Source: Gammaproteobacteria bacterium (GTDB lineage Bacteria; Pseudomonadota; Gammaproteobacteria; Pseudomonadales; Pseudohongiellaceae). Taken from it: a stretch of 64,000 nt of DNA. Made by a program: the position numbers and the translations under genes. Below are positions 35,936 to 44,533 of the stretch, one piece after another. Numbering within the stretch: position 1 is the first letter of the stretch; each line of letters starts with the position of its first letter. Where the stretch lies: NCBI GenBank assembly GCA_030654835.1, contig JAURWS010000013.1, positions 31,829-95,828 on the forward strand, written 5' to 3'. The notes beneath the pieces were generated by a model that was not told the origin of the DNA, ran no database searches, and saw nothing but the letters and a program-made list of their open reading frames with translations.

Positions 35936-36250
35936 GGATACTCTCTTGGCTGCTTATAATTATTATTCACTGAAGTCAGCGATTCCCTCCGGTTGACTGG
36001 GAGTCTCGTCTGCCTCAAGGGGTCAATTCTAACGAGGTTTGCTGATAAATCAAACCCACGCGTCCGACTCGATTTTGTAGCAGCAGTGGACGTCTTCTGG
36101 CGCCACTTCTCGCGTCACTGATTCAGCGAGTATTCAGCTTGCGATCCTCATCATGTGCACAAGAGTTCGATGGGGCTGTTCATCGAATTCGCGCCGTTGC
36201 CCTGCTGCTACCAACATGCAGGGTTTCTTCAAGAGTGAGGTCAGGAGCCT
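35936..36250. other. Intergenic region between the cold-shock-domain gene and the glycine-zipper gene
   Basis: This 315-base gap holds promoters for two divergent genes. AT-rich TTATAATTATTATTC at 35954-35968, just before the cold-shock-domain gene, probably supplies its -10 region on the minus strand. I found no ORF, RNA gene or long repeat in the rest. Confidence 0.4.
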
Positions 36251-36832
36251 ATGAAAAACCAGATGCTGAATAATCCCTTCAAAAAAAATGCTTTGGTGAG
36301 AAAATCATTGCTGAGAGGCACGGGCCTTGCGCTGGCATTGCTGGCGACGCCCGTGTTTGCTTCCTCGGGTGAAAGAACCACTTACGAGTACGCGACTGTG
36401 ATCGACTCTCGTCCAATCTATCAGACCGTGGAGATTTCGACGCCGCGCGAAGAGTGTTGGAATGAAGAAATGGTCGTCCACCGTCGCGACCGTTCCGGCA
36501 GCAATACCCCGGCCATCATCGGCACCATCATTGGTGGCGCACTCGGCAACGCGGTTGGACACGGCAAGTCGAATCGACGAGTAGGAGCCGTGGTGGGCGC
36601 GGTGTTGGGGCACTCCATTGGACGTGATATAGTCACCGCCAATGGCAGTCGCGAGCGCGGTCGTTATGAGACTGTGCGTCAATGCGAGACTGTTTACGAG
36701 TACCGTGAAGAGGAGCGTGTGGTGGGTTACGATGTCCGCTACCGCTACAATGATGAAGAATATTCTGTGCGGATGGACGAGGAGCCTGGCTCTGAGGTGC
36801 GTATCAGAGTCAATGTTCAGCCTGTGTTCTAA
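36251..36832 (+). CDS. Glycine-zipper 2TM domain envelope protein
   Basis: A 193-aa exported protein. A signal peptide with an unusually basic N-terminus (NPFKKNALVRKSLLRG) is followed by a hydrophobic core ending VFA. Residues about 90-135 form a glycine zipper: IIGTIIGGALGNAVGHGKSNRRVGAVVGAVLGHSIG. The C-terminal part has YETVRQCETVYEYREEERVVGYDVRYRY, as in outer-membrane SlyB/Rcp-like proteins of this kind. Role unknown; such proteins are often envelope-stress linked. It lies just upstream of the PepSY/two-component set. Confidence 0.87.
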   Translation: MKNQMLNNPFKKNALVRKSLLRGTGLALALLATPVFASSGERTTYEYATVIDSRPIYQTVEISTPREECWNEEMVVHRRDRSGSNTPAIIGTIIGGALGNAVGHGKSNRRVGAVVGAVLGHSIGRDIVTANGSRERGRYETVRQCETVYEYREEERVVGYDVRYRYNDEEYSVRMDEEPGSEVRIRVNVQPVF

Positions 36833-36904
36833 GGTCAATTCAGGAGTCAGTGAAGGCTCGTTTGACTGGCAGGCTGTCCCCTGCAGCTTATTTGGAGAGG
36901 GTCT

Positions 36905-37306
36905 GTGTTGAAGTCAAATTCACTGACATGCCTGCTGTGCCGATTTCTTGAAGTCGGCAGGCAGATGCTCGGTCTCGCCGTCGCGCCGACGCTCAAGGTC
37001 CTGTTGATGGTCCTGCTGACGGCCCCGCTTTTGGGCGCTCCCGACGCACAGGCCCAGCAGGGATTGTTGCCGCAACAGGGTGATGCTCCCCGGGAAGATC
37101 GCCGCGGGCAGAATGCTCAACCGGCCGCGATTTCCCAGCGTCAGGCTCTGGATCTGGTGCGTGCGAGTTATCCTGGGAATGTCGTCAGCATCAACGAAGT
37201 GCAGCAGGGCGGTGGGCTGTTTTACCGAGTGCGCATGGATAACGAAGGCAACATCTACACGCTCTATGTCGACGCGGCCACCGGCGCCATTACCCGGGAA
37301 CAGTAA
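36905..37306 (+). CDS. PepSY domain protein
   Basis: A 133-aa exported protein: hydrophobic segment about residues 28-45 ending AQA, a polar linker, and a PepSY domain (ISQRQALDLVRASYPGNVVSINEVQQGGGLFYRVRMDNEGNIYTLYVDAATG). The reading frame begins with GTG 36905 followed by TTG; GGAGAGGG lies directly upstream and fits either. A PepSY gene immediately before an OmpR-type regulator and kinase is a common arrangement, and the protein may modulate the sensor from the periplasm (inference). Confidence 0.87.
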   Translation: MLKSNSLTCLLCRFLEVGRQMLGLAVAPTLKVLLMVLLTAPLLGAPDAQAQQGLLPQQGDAPREDRRGQNAQPAAISQRQALDLVRASYPGNVVSINEVQQGGGLFYRVRMDNEGNIYTLYVDAATGAITREQ

Positions 37307-37310
37307 GCTT

Positions 37311-37985
37311 ATGCGCCTTCTCGTGGTCGAAGATCAGAGTTTGTTGCGCCAGCAACTTAGCCAGGGGCTGAGCAAGCATGGCTATGTCGTGGATGATGCG
37401 GCGGACGGCAAGGCGGGGCTCTATTTTGCGACTGAGTATGCTTACGACGCCGCCATCATCGATCTCGGTCTGCCGTTGCTGGATGGCATCTCTCTCATCC
37501 GCCAGATTCGGGCCCAAGGCAAGACCTTCCCCATTTTGATTTTGACTGCCCGTGGCGATTGGCAGGACAAGGTCGGCGGATTGGACGCAGGCGCAGACGA
37601 CTATGTGGTGAAACCCTTTCAGCTGGAGGAAATCCTGGCCCGCCTGAATGCGCTGTTGCGCCGCGCCGCGGGTTTCTCCAAACCGGTAATCGAGTTCGGT
37701 CCGATAGCGCTGGATACCAGCAGCAAGCGTGTCACCCTGAATGGCGGCAATGTCGATCTCACCGCTTACGAATACAAGATGATCGAATACCTGATGTTGC
37801 ATCCCGGGCAGGTCATCTCGAAGACCGAATTGACCGAGCACCTGTATGCCCAGGACTATGATCGCGACAGCAATGTGCTGGAAGTGTTCGTACGGCGACT
37901 GCGGCAAAAGCTGGATCCGGACGATACGCTGAAGCCGATAGAGACGATCCGTGGCCAGGGCTACCGCTTCCGAAGCGGGTCATGA
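37311..37985 (+). CDS. OmpR/PhoP-family response regulator
   Basis: A 224-aa regulator. The receiver domain has acidic pocket VVEDQ, phosphoacceptor Asp in IIDLGLPLLDG, LTARG and conserved Lys in VVKPF; the winged-helix DNA-binding domain follows from about 125 (VDLTAYEYKMIEYLMLHPGQVISKTEL and SNVLEVFVRRLRQKL). Overall similarity is to PhoP. It starts four bases after the PepSY stop and 16 bases before the kinase, so the three genes form one operon. Confidence 0.94.
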   Translation: MRLLVVEDQSLLRQQLSQGLSKHGYVVDDAADGKAGLYFATEYAYDAAIIDLGLPLLDGISLIRQIRAQGKTFPILILTARGDWQDKVGGLDAGADDYVVKPFQLEEILARLNALLRRAAGFSKPVIEFGPIALDTSSKRVTLNGGNVDLTAYEYKMIEYLMLHPGQVISKTELTEHLYAQDYDRDSNVLEVFVRRLRQKLDPDDTLKPIETIRGQGYRFRSGS

Positions 37986-38001
37986 CGACAAATGATTAGA
38001 G

Positions 38002-39450
38002 ATGACTCCTGATCCCTCTGACTCCGACTATTCCCTCCAAACCCGCCTGCTGACAGCCGTCAGCGTTCTTCTGTGCATCTTCCTCGGCCTGACCGGTGTG
38101 GTACTCGATCGCGCGTTTCGCAGCAGTATCGAAGCGGGTGTTGCCGAGCAATTGCAGGTGCAGATTTATGTGCTGCTTTCTGCAGTCGAAGAAGAACGGG
38201 GCCAGTTCTACTTTCTGCAGGATTTGCGTGAACCGCGTTTCTCCCAGCTCAATTCCGGTCTTTACGGGCTGGTCAGCAGTCCGTTGACCGGCGAGGTGTT
38301 GCGCACTCCCTCCGCGCTGGAACTTGAATTCTCTGACTTCGCTGATTTGTGGGAGAGCCTGGGGCGTGGAGAGAGTTTCTTCACGCGCGAGGTGACTGCC
38401 CAGGGTCAGGAGTATTTTGTTTCGACGTATGGGGTGGTCTGGGAAAATGGCGAGGATCAGTACAATTTCTCCGTACTGGAATCCACCGGCACTTATCTCG
38501 CCGAGGTCAACAAATTCCGCACCAGCCTGTGGTCCTGGTTGGGTGGCGTGGCAATTCTTTTGTTGATTCTGCAACTGCTCCTGCTGCGCTGGGGGTTGTC
38601 ACCGTTGCGGCGCCTGGCCATCGACCTGAAGAGCATTGAGAGCGGCGCGAGTGAGGAGTTGAAGGAGCGTTATCCCCGTGAATTGCGAGCAGTCACCGCG
38701 AATCTGAACCTTCTGATCAAGAGCGAGCGCAAGCAACAGCAGCGCTACCGTGAGACTCTCGGCGATCTGGCGCACAGTCTCAAGACGCCGCTGGCAGTCA
38801 TCGCGGGCGTCATGCAGGCGTTGCGCGACGCGCGCGCTGATGATTCCTTGCACACCGTTGAGGACCCGGTGCGGGATCAGCTTCGCACTGTCGATGAACA
38901 GTTGGAGCGGATGAATCAGATCGTGGGCTATCAGCTGCAACGTGCAGTCAAATCAAATGGCACGACCGCACTCGCGCGACGAGTTGCAGTCGCCGAGGCG
39001 GCAGGCAAGGTGTTGCGTGCTCTCGACAAAGTTTATGCCGACAAGGGCATGTGCACCGAATGCCGAATCGATGCGGGCATTGTCTTTCTGGGTGATGAAC
39101 GGGATCTGATGGAGGTGCTTGGCAACCTGCTCGATAATGCCTACAAGTATGGTGGCACCTGGCTCTCTATAACCGCGACCGCAGCACTCGTACCGGCGCG
39201 TCAGCTCAGCATCGTGGTAGAGGATGACGGCCCCGGCATTTCTGCGGAACACCAGGATTGGGTGCTGCAGCGCGGTGCCAGGCTGGACACACTCGCCCGT
39301 GGGCAAGGCATCGGACTGGCCGTCGTCACGGATATAGTCACCAGCTACGGCGGGCAGATCGAGGTCGGTAGCAGCGCGGCCGGTGGTGCCCGCATCCAAT
39401 TGGTCTTCAGCAATTTTCAGCTGGCCGGAGAGGAGCGGACGGGGCAATAA
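38002..39450 (+). CDS. PhoQ-like sensor histidine kinase
   Basis: A 482-aa kinase with two membrane segments (about 16-36 and 174-196) framing an acidic periplasmic sensor of about 135 residues, then HAMP-like region, dimerisation domain with LGDLAHSLKTPLAVIAG (phosphoacceptor His) and an ATPase domain with NLLDNAYKYGG, VEDDGPGI and GQGIGLAVV. The acidic, Glu-rich periplasmic part (VEEERGQF, LELEFSDFADLWE) is consistent with cation sensing but the ligand is unproven. Confidence 0.93.
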   Translation: MTPDPSDSDYSLQTRLLTAVSVLLCIFLGLTGVVLDRAFRSSIEAGVAEQLQVQIYVLLSAVEEERGQFYFLQDLREPRFSQLNSGLYGLVSSPLTGEVLRTPSALELEFSDFADLWESLGRGESFFTREVTAQGQEYFVSTYGVVWENGEDQYNFSVLESTGTYLAEVNKFRTSLWSWLGGVAILLLILQLLLLRWGLSPLRRLAIDLKSIESGASEELKERYPRELRAVTANLNLLIKSERKQQQRYRETLGDLAHSLKTPLAVIAGVMQALRDARADDSLHTVEDPVRDQLRTVDEQLERMNQIVGYQLQRAVKSNGTTALARRVAVAEAAGKVLRALDKVYADKGMCTECRIDAGIVFLGDERDLMEVLGNLLDNAYKYGGTWLSITATAALVPARQLSIVVEDDGPGISAEHQDWVLQRGARLDTLARGQGIGLAVVTDIVTSYGGQIEVGSSAAGGARIQLVFSNFQLAGEERTGQ

Positions 39451-39492
39451 GTTGCTGAGGCCTGTAGGGAGGGGAGTGTCGTCTCTATGGTT

Positions 39493-40251
39493 CTAAAAGA
39501 TCAGTGCGGCAACGCACGAGCAGAGCGTCATCCCGAACAGGAACCACTTGATCGTACTTTGTTTCGCCCGCACGGCGAACTTGACGCTTAACCACGCACC
39601 GACCATCGTTCCAGCCGCCAGGATCAAGCCTGGCATCCAGCGCACCTGATCGAAGTAGATAAACACCACCAGTGCAATCAATGTAAAACCGAGTGAGCAC
39701 ACCATTTTCAGTGCATTGGCGCGCACCAGGTCGTAACGCAACCCGCCTGCCAGTGCCGCCAGCAGAATGAATCCTACCCCCGCCTGTACAAAGCCACCGT
39801 AGACCCCTGCCAGCAGTAGTGTCCACCAGGCGCCGCGACTCTCGCTGACGGCGATGACGGGAGTGCCCTCCGGTGGCGCGATGAAATTGGGGCGCACCAG
39901 AATGATCACGGACATGAGGATGATGGTGCCCAGCAGCAAGGGTTTGAGCGCCGTTGGTGGAGTCACCGCAGCGGCCAGTGAGCCCAGTACTCCGCCGATC
40001 AGGTTGGGCACCAGAATCGGCATGATGGCGGGCACGTCGAGACGGTCATGCTGCTTGAAACCGCGAATGCCGACGACACACTGCAAGGCAACGGCCACGC
40101 GGTTGGTGCCATTGGCGACATCAGCAGGTAACCCCAGCAGCATCAATACCGGCAATGTCAGGTTGGACCCCCCGCCGGCAATGGTATTGATGCCGCCGGC
40201 AAGAAAGCCCATCGCGGCGAGTACGAAGAGTAAGGGGACGCTGTATTCCAT
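39493..40251 (-). CDS. TSUP family (TauE/SafE) membrane transporter
   Basis: A 252-aa integral membrane protein with about eight hydrophobic segments. The family repeat motif appears as FLAGGINTIAGGGSNLTLPVL near the N-terminus and GVYGGFVQAGVGFILLAAL in the second half. Such proteins export or import sulfonates, sulfite or other organic anions; substrate unknown. I chose ATG 40251; 20 further codons are open upstream but contain no convincing start. Convergent with the kinase gene and divergent from pilV. Confidence 0.88.
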   Translation of the reverse strand: MEYSVPLLFVLAAMGFLAGGINTIAGGGSNLTLPVLMLLGLPADVANGTNRVAVALQCVVGIRGFKQHDRLDVPAIMPILVPNLIGGVLGSLAAAVTPPTALKPLLLGTIILMSVIILVRPNFIAPPEGTPVIAVSESRGAWWTLLLAGVYGGFVQAGVGFILLAALAGGLRYDLVRANALKMVCSLGFTLIALVVFIYFDQVRWMPGLILAAGTMVGAWLSVKFAVRAKQSTIKWFLFGMTLCSCVAALIF

Positions 40252-40336
40252 AGGAGCAGTGTAGCAAACCGATTCGCAATCATCTGCTATAAATAATAGT
40301 AGAGACATCACAGCAGCCCGGGAGGGGCGACAGCAA

Positions 40337-40879
40337 ATGCCAGGGACACGGCAGCACTACACTTCACTGATGACCTGTTTGCCGACTGCGGCTGCGGGGG
40401 CAACTCTGATTGAAATCCTCGTTGCACTTCTCGTCGTAGCGATCGGCCTGCTTGGCGTGGCAGGGCTGCAGACAGTGGGATTGCGCCAATTGCAGAGTGC
40501 CTCTCTGCGTACTCAAGCCGGCATTCTTGGCGGTGACATGTTGGAGCGAGTACTGGCGAATCGGCAGGGCGCCGTACTGGGTGCCTATGACGGCAGGGTC
40601 GCTGATCTCAATCCCGGCTGTGAATCGCTGGCGGGTTGCGATGCGTCGGAACTGGCCGGCCACGACACCGCCGAATGGCAGGCTGCCCTGCAGAGATTTC
40701 TGCCCGCTGGCTCAGGCATCGTCTGCATCGATTCCACTCCACACGATGGTACTCCCGAGGCCACTGGATGTGATGGTGCCGCGCTGGGCTCTGCCACGTT
40801 CCATGCCGTCAAGATCTGGTGGGACGAGGACCGGGACGGCGTGGCCGAGAAACGCATCACGTTGAGTCTACGGCTCTGA
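40337..40879 (+). CDS. pilV: Type IV pilus minor pilin PilV
   Basis: A 180-aa prepilin with an atypically long 21-residue leader and the processing site GATLIEILVALLVVAIGLLG: cleavage after Gly, Glu at mature position 5. The C-terminal globular part has paired cysteines (CESLAGC, C...GCDG) as in PilV. GGAGGGG lies nine bases upstream of ATG 40337. First gene of pilV-pilW-pilX, the order found in P. aeruginosa. Minor pilins prime pilus assembly at the inner membrane. Confidence 0.9.
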   Translation: MPGTRQHYTSLMTCLPTAAAGATLIEILVALLVVAIGLLGVAGLQTVGLRQLQSASLRTQAGILGGDMLERVLANRQGAVLGAYDGRVADLNPGCESLAGCDASELAGHDTAEWQAALQRFLPAGSGIVCIDSTPHDGTPEATGCDGAALGSATFHAVKIWWDEDRDGVAEKRITLSLRL

Positions 40880-40894
40880 TGGGAGGAGATACGG

Positions 40895-42076
40895 ATGTCG
40901 GTTGCAACAATCAGGCATGAAGCAGGTCGACGTGGTCATCCTGGCGTCATCGCGTTGGGTGGCTTCTCGTTGATCGAGTTGCTGGTTTCGATGGCGATGG
41001 CACTGACGTTGGCCAATGGCGTTCTGCAGATATATCTGGGTAGCACTATCCTGGACCGGAATCAGGTGGCGCGGGCCAGGATGCTGGAGAACGGGCGTTT
41101 GGCCATCCATCTGCTGGCTCAGGATATGCGCCTCGCTGGCGCTCTGGGATGTCTGCCTGAACTGTACGTGGGTGACGTCACCAGCACACTGCAGCGCGAG
41201 CCGGATACGCTGCAGCCAGCGCGGGGCATTGAGGGCTGGGAAGCGGCGACATCCAACGCCAGTTTGAATCAGAGTGGACTGGTGGATGTCCCGGTTGTCA
41301 GCACGTCTACAGGACATTGGACTGGTTCGGCTGGCAGCGCACTGGAAGAAACTTTCGCTATACCTAACTCTGACATTGTGCGGGTGTGGCAAGCGGCTAG
41401 TACGGGGGCGACTCTGGCATCCAGCTCTGGCGCGCAGGTATTGACCTTGCAGGGCTCAGGATCTCCGGAGGTGGCTGGCGGGGAAATTCTCCTGCTCAGC
41501 GACTGCATGCATGCCGATTGGGTGCAGGCCTGTGATGTGCAGAGCCGTGCACAGGTGGCTGTCGTCAACACGACGCAAACGTCGGCATGTTCGCCTGGCA
41601 ATGATCCAGCCAAGGACGTGCAGAGTCGGGTCGGCAGCGAGGTATTGCGCCTGCAGAGTAGTGTCTTCTATGTCGGCAAACGCGGTGATCTTGCGACCAA
41701 CCCCCCGGCCTTGTTCCGCCGCCCGCTCAATCGCACGGCGATAGCGGGGGCGGCTGAAGAACTCGTCGAGGGCATCGCCCGCATGCAACTGCAGTTTGGT
41801 GTCGATCTGGACGTCGACAGCCTGCACAGCGTTGATGCCTACGTCACAGCCGATCTGGTGCCCGACTGGCAGCGAGTCATCAGTATCCGCATCAGCCTTT
41901 TGGTGCAGTCCGTGGAAGATAATCTGCTGCCCGCGCCGCAGGCCTACCAGTTCGATGGTATTACCTACGACGGGATGCCAGGCAACGGCAGTCTGCCTCC
42001 TGACACCCGGTTACGGCAGGAGTTCACGACCACGGTGGCGCTGCGGGCACGATTGGCGGGAGTGTCCCTCCCATGA
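40895..42076 (+). CDS. pilW: Type IV pilus minor pilin PilW
   Basis: A 393-aa prepilin with site GGFSLIELLVSMAMALTLANG after a 23-residue leader. Length and the sequence following the helix (NGRLAIHLLAQDMRLAGALGC) are characteristic of PilW, and the C-terminal RQEFTTTVALRAR resembles the PilW end. Its last codons overlap the pilX start (ATGAG), indicating coupling. It acts with PilV and PilX in the pilus-tip priming complex. Confidence 0.9.
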   Translation: MSVATIRHEAGRRGHPGVIALGGFSLIELLVSMAMALTLANGVLQIYLGSTILDRNQVARARMLENGRLAIHLLAQDMRLAGALGCLPELYVGDVTSTLQREPDTLQPARGIEGWEAATSNASLNQSGLVDVPVVSTSTGHWTGSAGSALEETFAIPNSDIVRVWQAASTGATLASSSGAQVLTLQGSGSPEVAGGEILLLSDCMHADWVQACDVQSRAQVAVVNTTQTSACSPGNDPAKDVQSRVGSEVLRLQSSVFYVGKRGDLATNPPALFRRPLNRTAIAGAAEELVEGIARMQLQFGVDLDVDSLHSVDAYVTADLVPDWQRVISIRISLLVQSVEDNLLPAPQAYQFDGITYDGMPGNGSLPPDTRLRQEFTTTVALRARLAGVSLP

Positions 42077-42597
42077 GCCACTCAGGCCCACCATTGCAAC
42101 AGCGGGGTGCCATTCTCATCTTCTGTCTGATATTTCTGCTGGTGCTGACCCTGATGGGTACGGCGGGCATGCAGTCGGCGGTGCTGCAGGAGCGCATGGC
42201 GGGCAACATGTTGAGTCACGACAGCGCCCGCCATGCGGCCGAGGCGACGTTGCAGGAGGCGCAACAATGGCTTGCTGCACAACTCACCCGACCGCTGGCC
42301 GATAGCGTCGGCAGCGCGGGAGTCTGGTCGCGCGACAGCGTGGACCCGGATAGCAGCAATACCGTGCCATGGTGGGACGAGCCGGATTGTCTCACCTCAG
42401 AATGGTGGCAGAGGCATGCGAGAGAGGCCCGCGAAGTTCAACCACCGGCGCAGTCGTACTTCCTCATCGAGGAGTTTGCGAACGTGGTCGACTCTCAGAT
42501 CTACAGTTACAGGATCACAGTGCGCGGCACGGGTCTTTCAGAACCGGTCTCCCTGTTGCTGCGGTCAGTCGTGGTCAGGAGCTACCCGAATGAGTGA
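42073..42597 (+). CDS. pilX: Type IV pilus minor pilin PilX
   Basis: A 174-aa protein with N-terminal QQRGAILIFCLIFLLVLTLMGTAGM, the PilX form of the prepilin helix (no Glu5 but the QRG-hydrophobic junction), followed by QERMAGNMLSHDSARHAAEATL, a recognisable PilX N-domain segment. In P. aeruginosa pilX is followed by pilY1, pilY2 and pilE; here the next gene is fimT on the opposite strand six bases away, so that part of the operon is missing at this place. Confidence 0.88.
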   Translation: MSHSGPPLQQRGAILIFCLIFLLVLTLMGTAGMQSAVLQERMAGNMLSHDSARHAAEATLQEAQQWLAAQLTRPLADSVGSAGVWSRDSVDPDSSNTVPWWDEPDCLTSEWWQRHAREAREVQPPAQSYFLIEEFANVVDSQIYSYRITVRGTGLSEPVSLLLRSVVVRSYPNE

Positions 42598-42603
42598 CCC
42601 GCA

Positions 42604-43212
42604 TCAGGGTTGGCAGGCGAGTGGTTTGCCGCTGCTGTCCTCGCGAACGCCATCGCCGTTGCTGTCCACTGCATAACGTGCACGGCCGGTGCTGTTGACA
42701 ATCAGCTGTAGAGCATTTCGGGGATCGCCGTCGTGTGGGCAGTAGAGGAAGTTGCCACTCTGATAGCGCATGAAGCCGGTTGCCTCGATCTGCAGATACT
42801 GCCTGTTCTGAAAGGCTCGCCATTCGATGCTTCCCTGCAGTTGGGTGTTGACCTGACTGCGCAGCAACAGGTCGTCCTGATTGATCAGCCGGTCGGCATT
42901 CCTGTCGGTAAAGACGATGCTACCGTCACTCCAGTTCCCTGAACAGGTGAGTCCGTCGGCGGAGCGACAGAAGGTCACCGTCCGGCCATAATTGGCCGCG
43001 CTCGCACGGGCCAGAGCCAGATGCTCAGCCAGTGTTCGCAGTGTCGTCTCCCCTTGCTTCTGCTCCGTCAGTGCCTGCAGGCCGGGAGCGGCGAGGCCGG
43101 AGAGGATGCCGACAATGGCAAGTGTGGTGATGATTTCAGGGAGCGTGAATCCCTGTTGCTGAACGGAAAAACCCGAGCGTGATCCACTGCTGTAGCGAGC
43201 ATGGCGAGACAT
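42604..43212 (-). CDS. fimT: FimT/GspH-type pseudopilin
   Basis: A 202-aa prepilin with leader site QQGFTLPEIITTLAIVGILSG and a GspH/FimT C-terminal domain with features such as AEHLALARASAANYGRTVTFC, CSGNWSDGSIVFTDRN and the final cysteine pair (CPHDG, ACQP). FimT of this type has been linked to DNA binding and uptake in related bacteria. The ATG at 43212 has a near-perfect AAGGAGGT Shine-Dalgarno. It converges on pilX, whereas the equivalent gene in P. aeruginosa is part of the same string (orientation there should be checked). Confidence 0.86.
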   Translation of the reverse strand: MSRHARYSSGSRSGFSVQQQGFTLPEIITTLAIVGILSGLAAPGLQALTEQKQGETTLRTLAEHLALARASAANYGRTVTFCRSADGLTCSGNWSDGSIVFTDRNADRLINQDDLLLRSQVNTQLQGSIEWRAFQNRQYLQIEATGFMRYQSGNFLYCPHDGDPRNALQLIVNSTGRARYAVDSNGDGVREDSSGKPLACQP

Positions 43213-43360
43213 GACTGACACCTCCTTGTGATACAGTTGTCCATCGCAAGTCTAGACCACGCGCCGCGATTGCGCCTGTGTCGAGGAGTTGTGGAGTCAG
43301 GGCCGCCGGAGTGGTCCTGAAGGAATATGGCTGTAAAAAGCCGTAGAGAGCAGCAGGCAC

Positions 43361-44509
43361 ATGAGTGAATTTCTGATCATAGGGGGCGGCGTCATCGGGC
43401 TGCTGGTGGCTCGCGAACTCGCGGCCGCCGGTGCAAAGGTCACCGTGGTGGAGCAGGGAGGATGCTGCCAGGAGTCTTCCTGGGCGGGCGGTGGAATTGT
43501 CTCGCCTCTCTATCCCTGGCGCTATTCGCCAGCCGTCACGGCGCTGGCATCTCAGGCGCAGCTGGCGTATCCGCGACTCGCGGCGCAGTTGTTGGACGAG
43601 ACTGGCATCGATCCAGAGCTGGAGCGTACCGGCCTGCTGATGCTGGATGCGAAGGACGAGGACGAGGCATTGCAATGGGCGGCGACCAACGGCAAGGCCC
43701 TGCACCCGGTTGACCCCGCGTTCATCTATGAGCGGGAGGCGGGGCTGGCGCGGGGATTTCGCAAAGGGCTATGGATGCCGGATATCGCCAATATCCGCAA
43801 TCCGCGCCTGGGACAGGCACTGCAGAGCAGCCTGCAGAGTAATCCACTTGTGCAGATATGTGAGCAGACCCGGGTTTTATCATTGCATACCGGCACCGGT
43901 TTCGGGCACGGCGCGCGCAGTGTTTCTCACGTCGAGGTCTTGTGTGAAGGAGTGGTGGAACAGCTCTGCGCGGAGCACGTCATCATAACGGCGGGTGCAT
44001 GGACGGGCGGGCTTCTGGAGGCGCTGGATGTGACTCTGCCCGTCGTGCCAGTCAAGGGGCAGATGCTACTGTTCCGGCCACCGCAACGATTGATCAATAC
44101 GATGGTACTGACCGATGGCCGTTATCTGATTCCTCGCCGGGACAATAATTTGCTGATGGGCAGCACGCTCGAACACACCGCCTTCGACAAGTCCACCACG
44201 GAAGAGGCGCTGCACAGTCTGAGACGCAGTGCCGAGGCCTTGCTGCCAGCACTGGCGGAGTGTCGTGTGGAACGGCAGTGGGCGGGTCTGCGGCCGGGGG
44301 CTCCGGATGGTGTGCCATTCATTGGCAGAGTGCCGGGATTTGAAAATGTCTACGTCAATGCAGGGCAATATCGCAATGGTTTGGTGCTTGCCCCGGCGTC
44401 GGCGCAGTTGCTGGTCGATATCGTCCTGAGTCGACGGCCGTCCGTTGACCCGAGTCCTTATGACCCGGCCTCGCGGAAGGTCATAGTGCGGGATTTTTCG
44501 AGGAGCTGA
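43361..44509 (+). CDS. thiO: Glycine oxidase
   Basis: A 382-aa FAD-dependent amine oxidase: IIGGGVIGLLVARELAAAGA at the N-terminus, EQGGCCQESSWAGGGIVSPLYPWRY typical of ThiO, and a C-terminal WAGLRPGAPDGVPFIGRVPG...NAGQYRNGLVLAP FAD-contact region. ThiO makes iminoglycine for the thiazole ring of thiamine. No other thiamine gene is near; its position next to fimT and pilR reproduces the P. aeruginosa order. Confidence 0.92.
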   Translation: MSEFLIIGGGVIGLLVARELAAAGAKVTVVEQGGCCQESSWAGGGIVSPLYPWRYSPAVTALASQAQLAYPRLAAQLLDETGIDPELERTGLLMLDAKDEDEALQWAATNGKALHPVDPAFIYEREAGLARGFRKGLWMPDIANIRNPRLGQALQSSLQSNPLVQICEQTRVLSLHTGTGFGHGARSVSHVEVLCEGVVEQLCAEHVIITAGAWTGGLLEALDVTLPVVPVKGQMLLFRPPQRLINTMVLTDGRYLIPRRDNNLLMGSTLEHTAFDKSTTEEALHSLRRSAEALLPALAECRVERQWAGLRPGAPDGVPFIGRVPGFENVYVNAGQYRNGLVLAPASAQLLVDIVLSRRPSVDPSPYDPASRKVIVRDFSRS

Positions 44510-44533
44510 GCATGCGGTCGACGTGCGCTTGCG

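Noticed and set aside
38002..39450. Naming the two-component pair phoP-phoQ
   Set aside because: Similarity is only at family level and the periplasmic sensor differs enough that orthology cannot be claimed from sequence reading alone.
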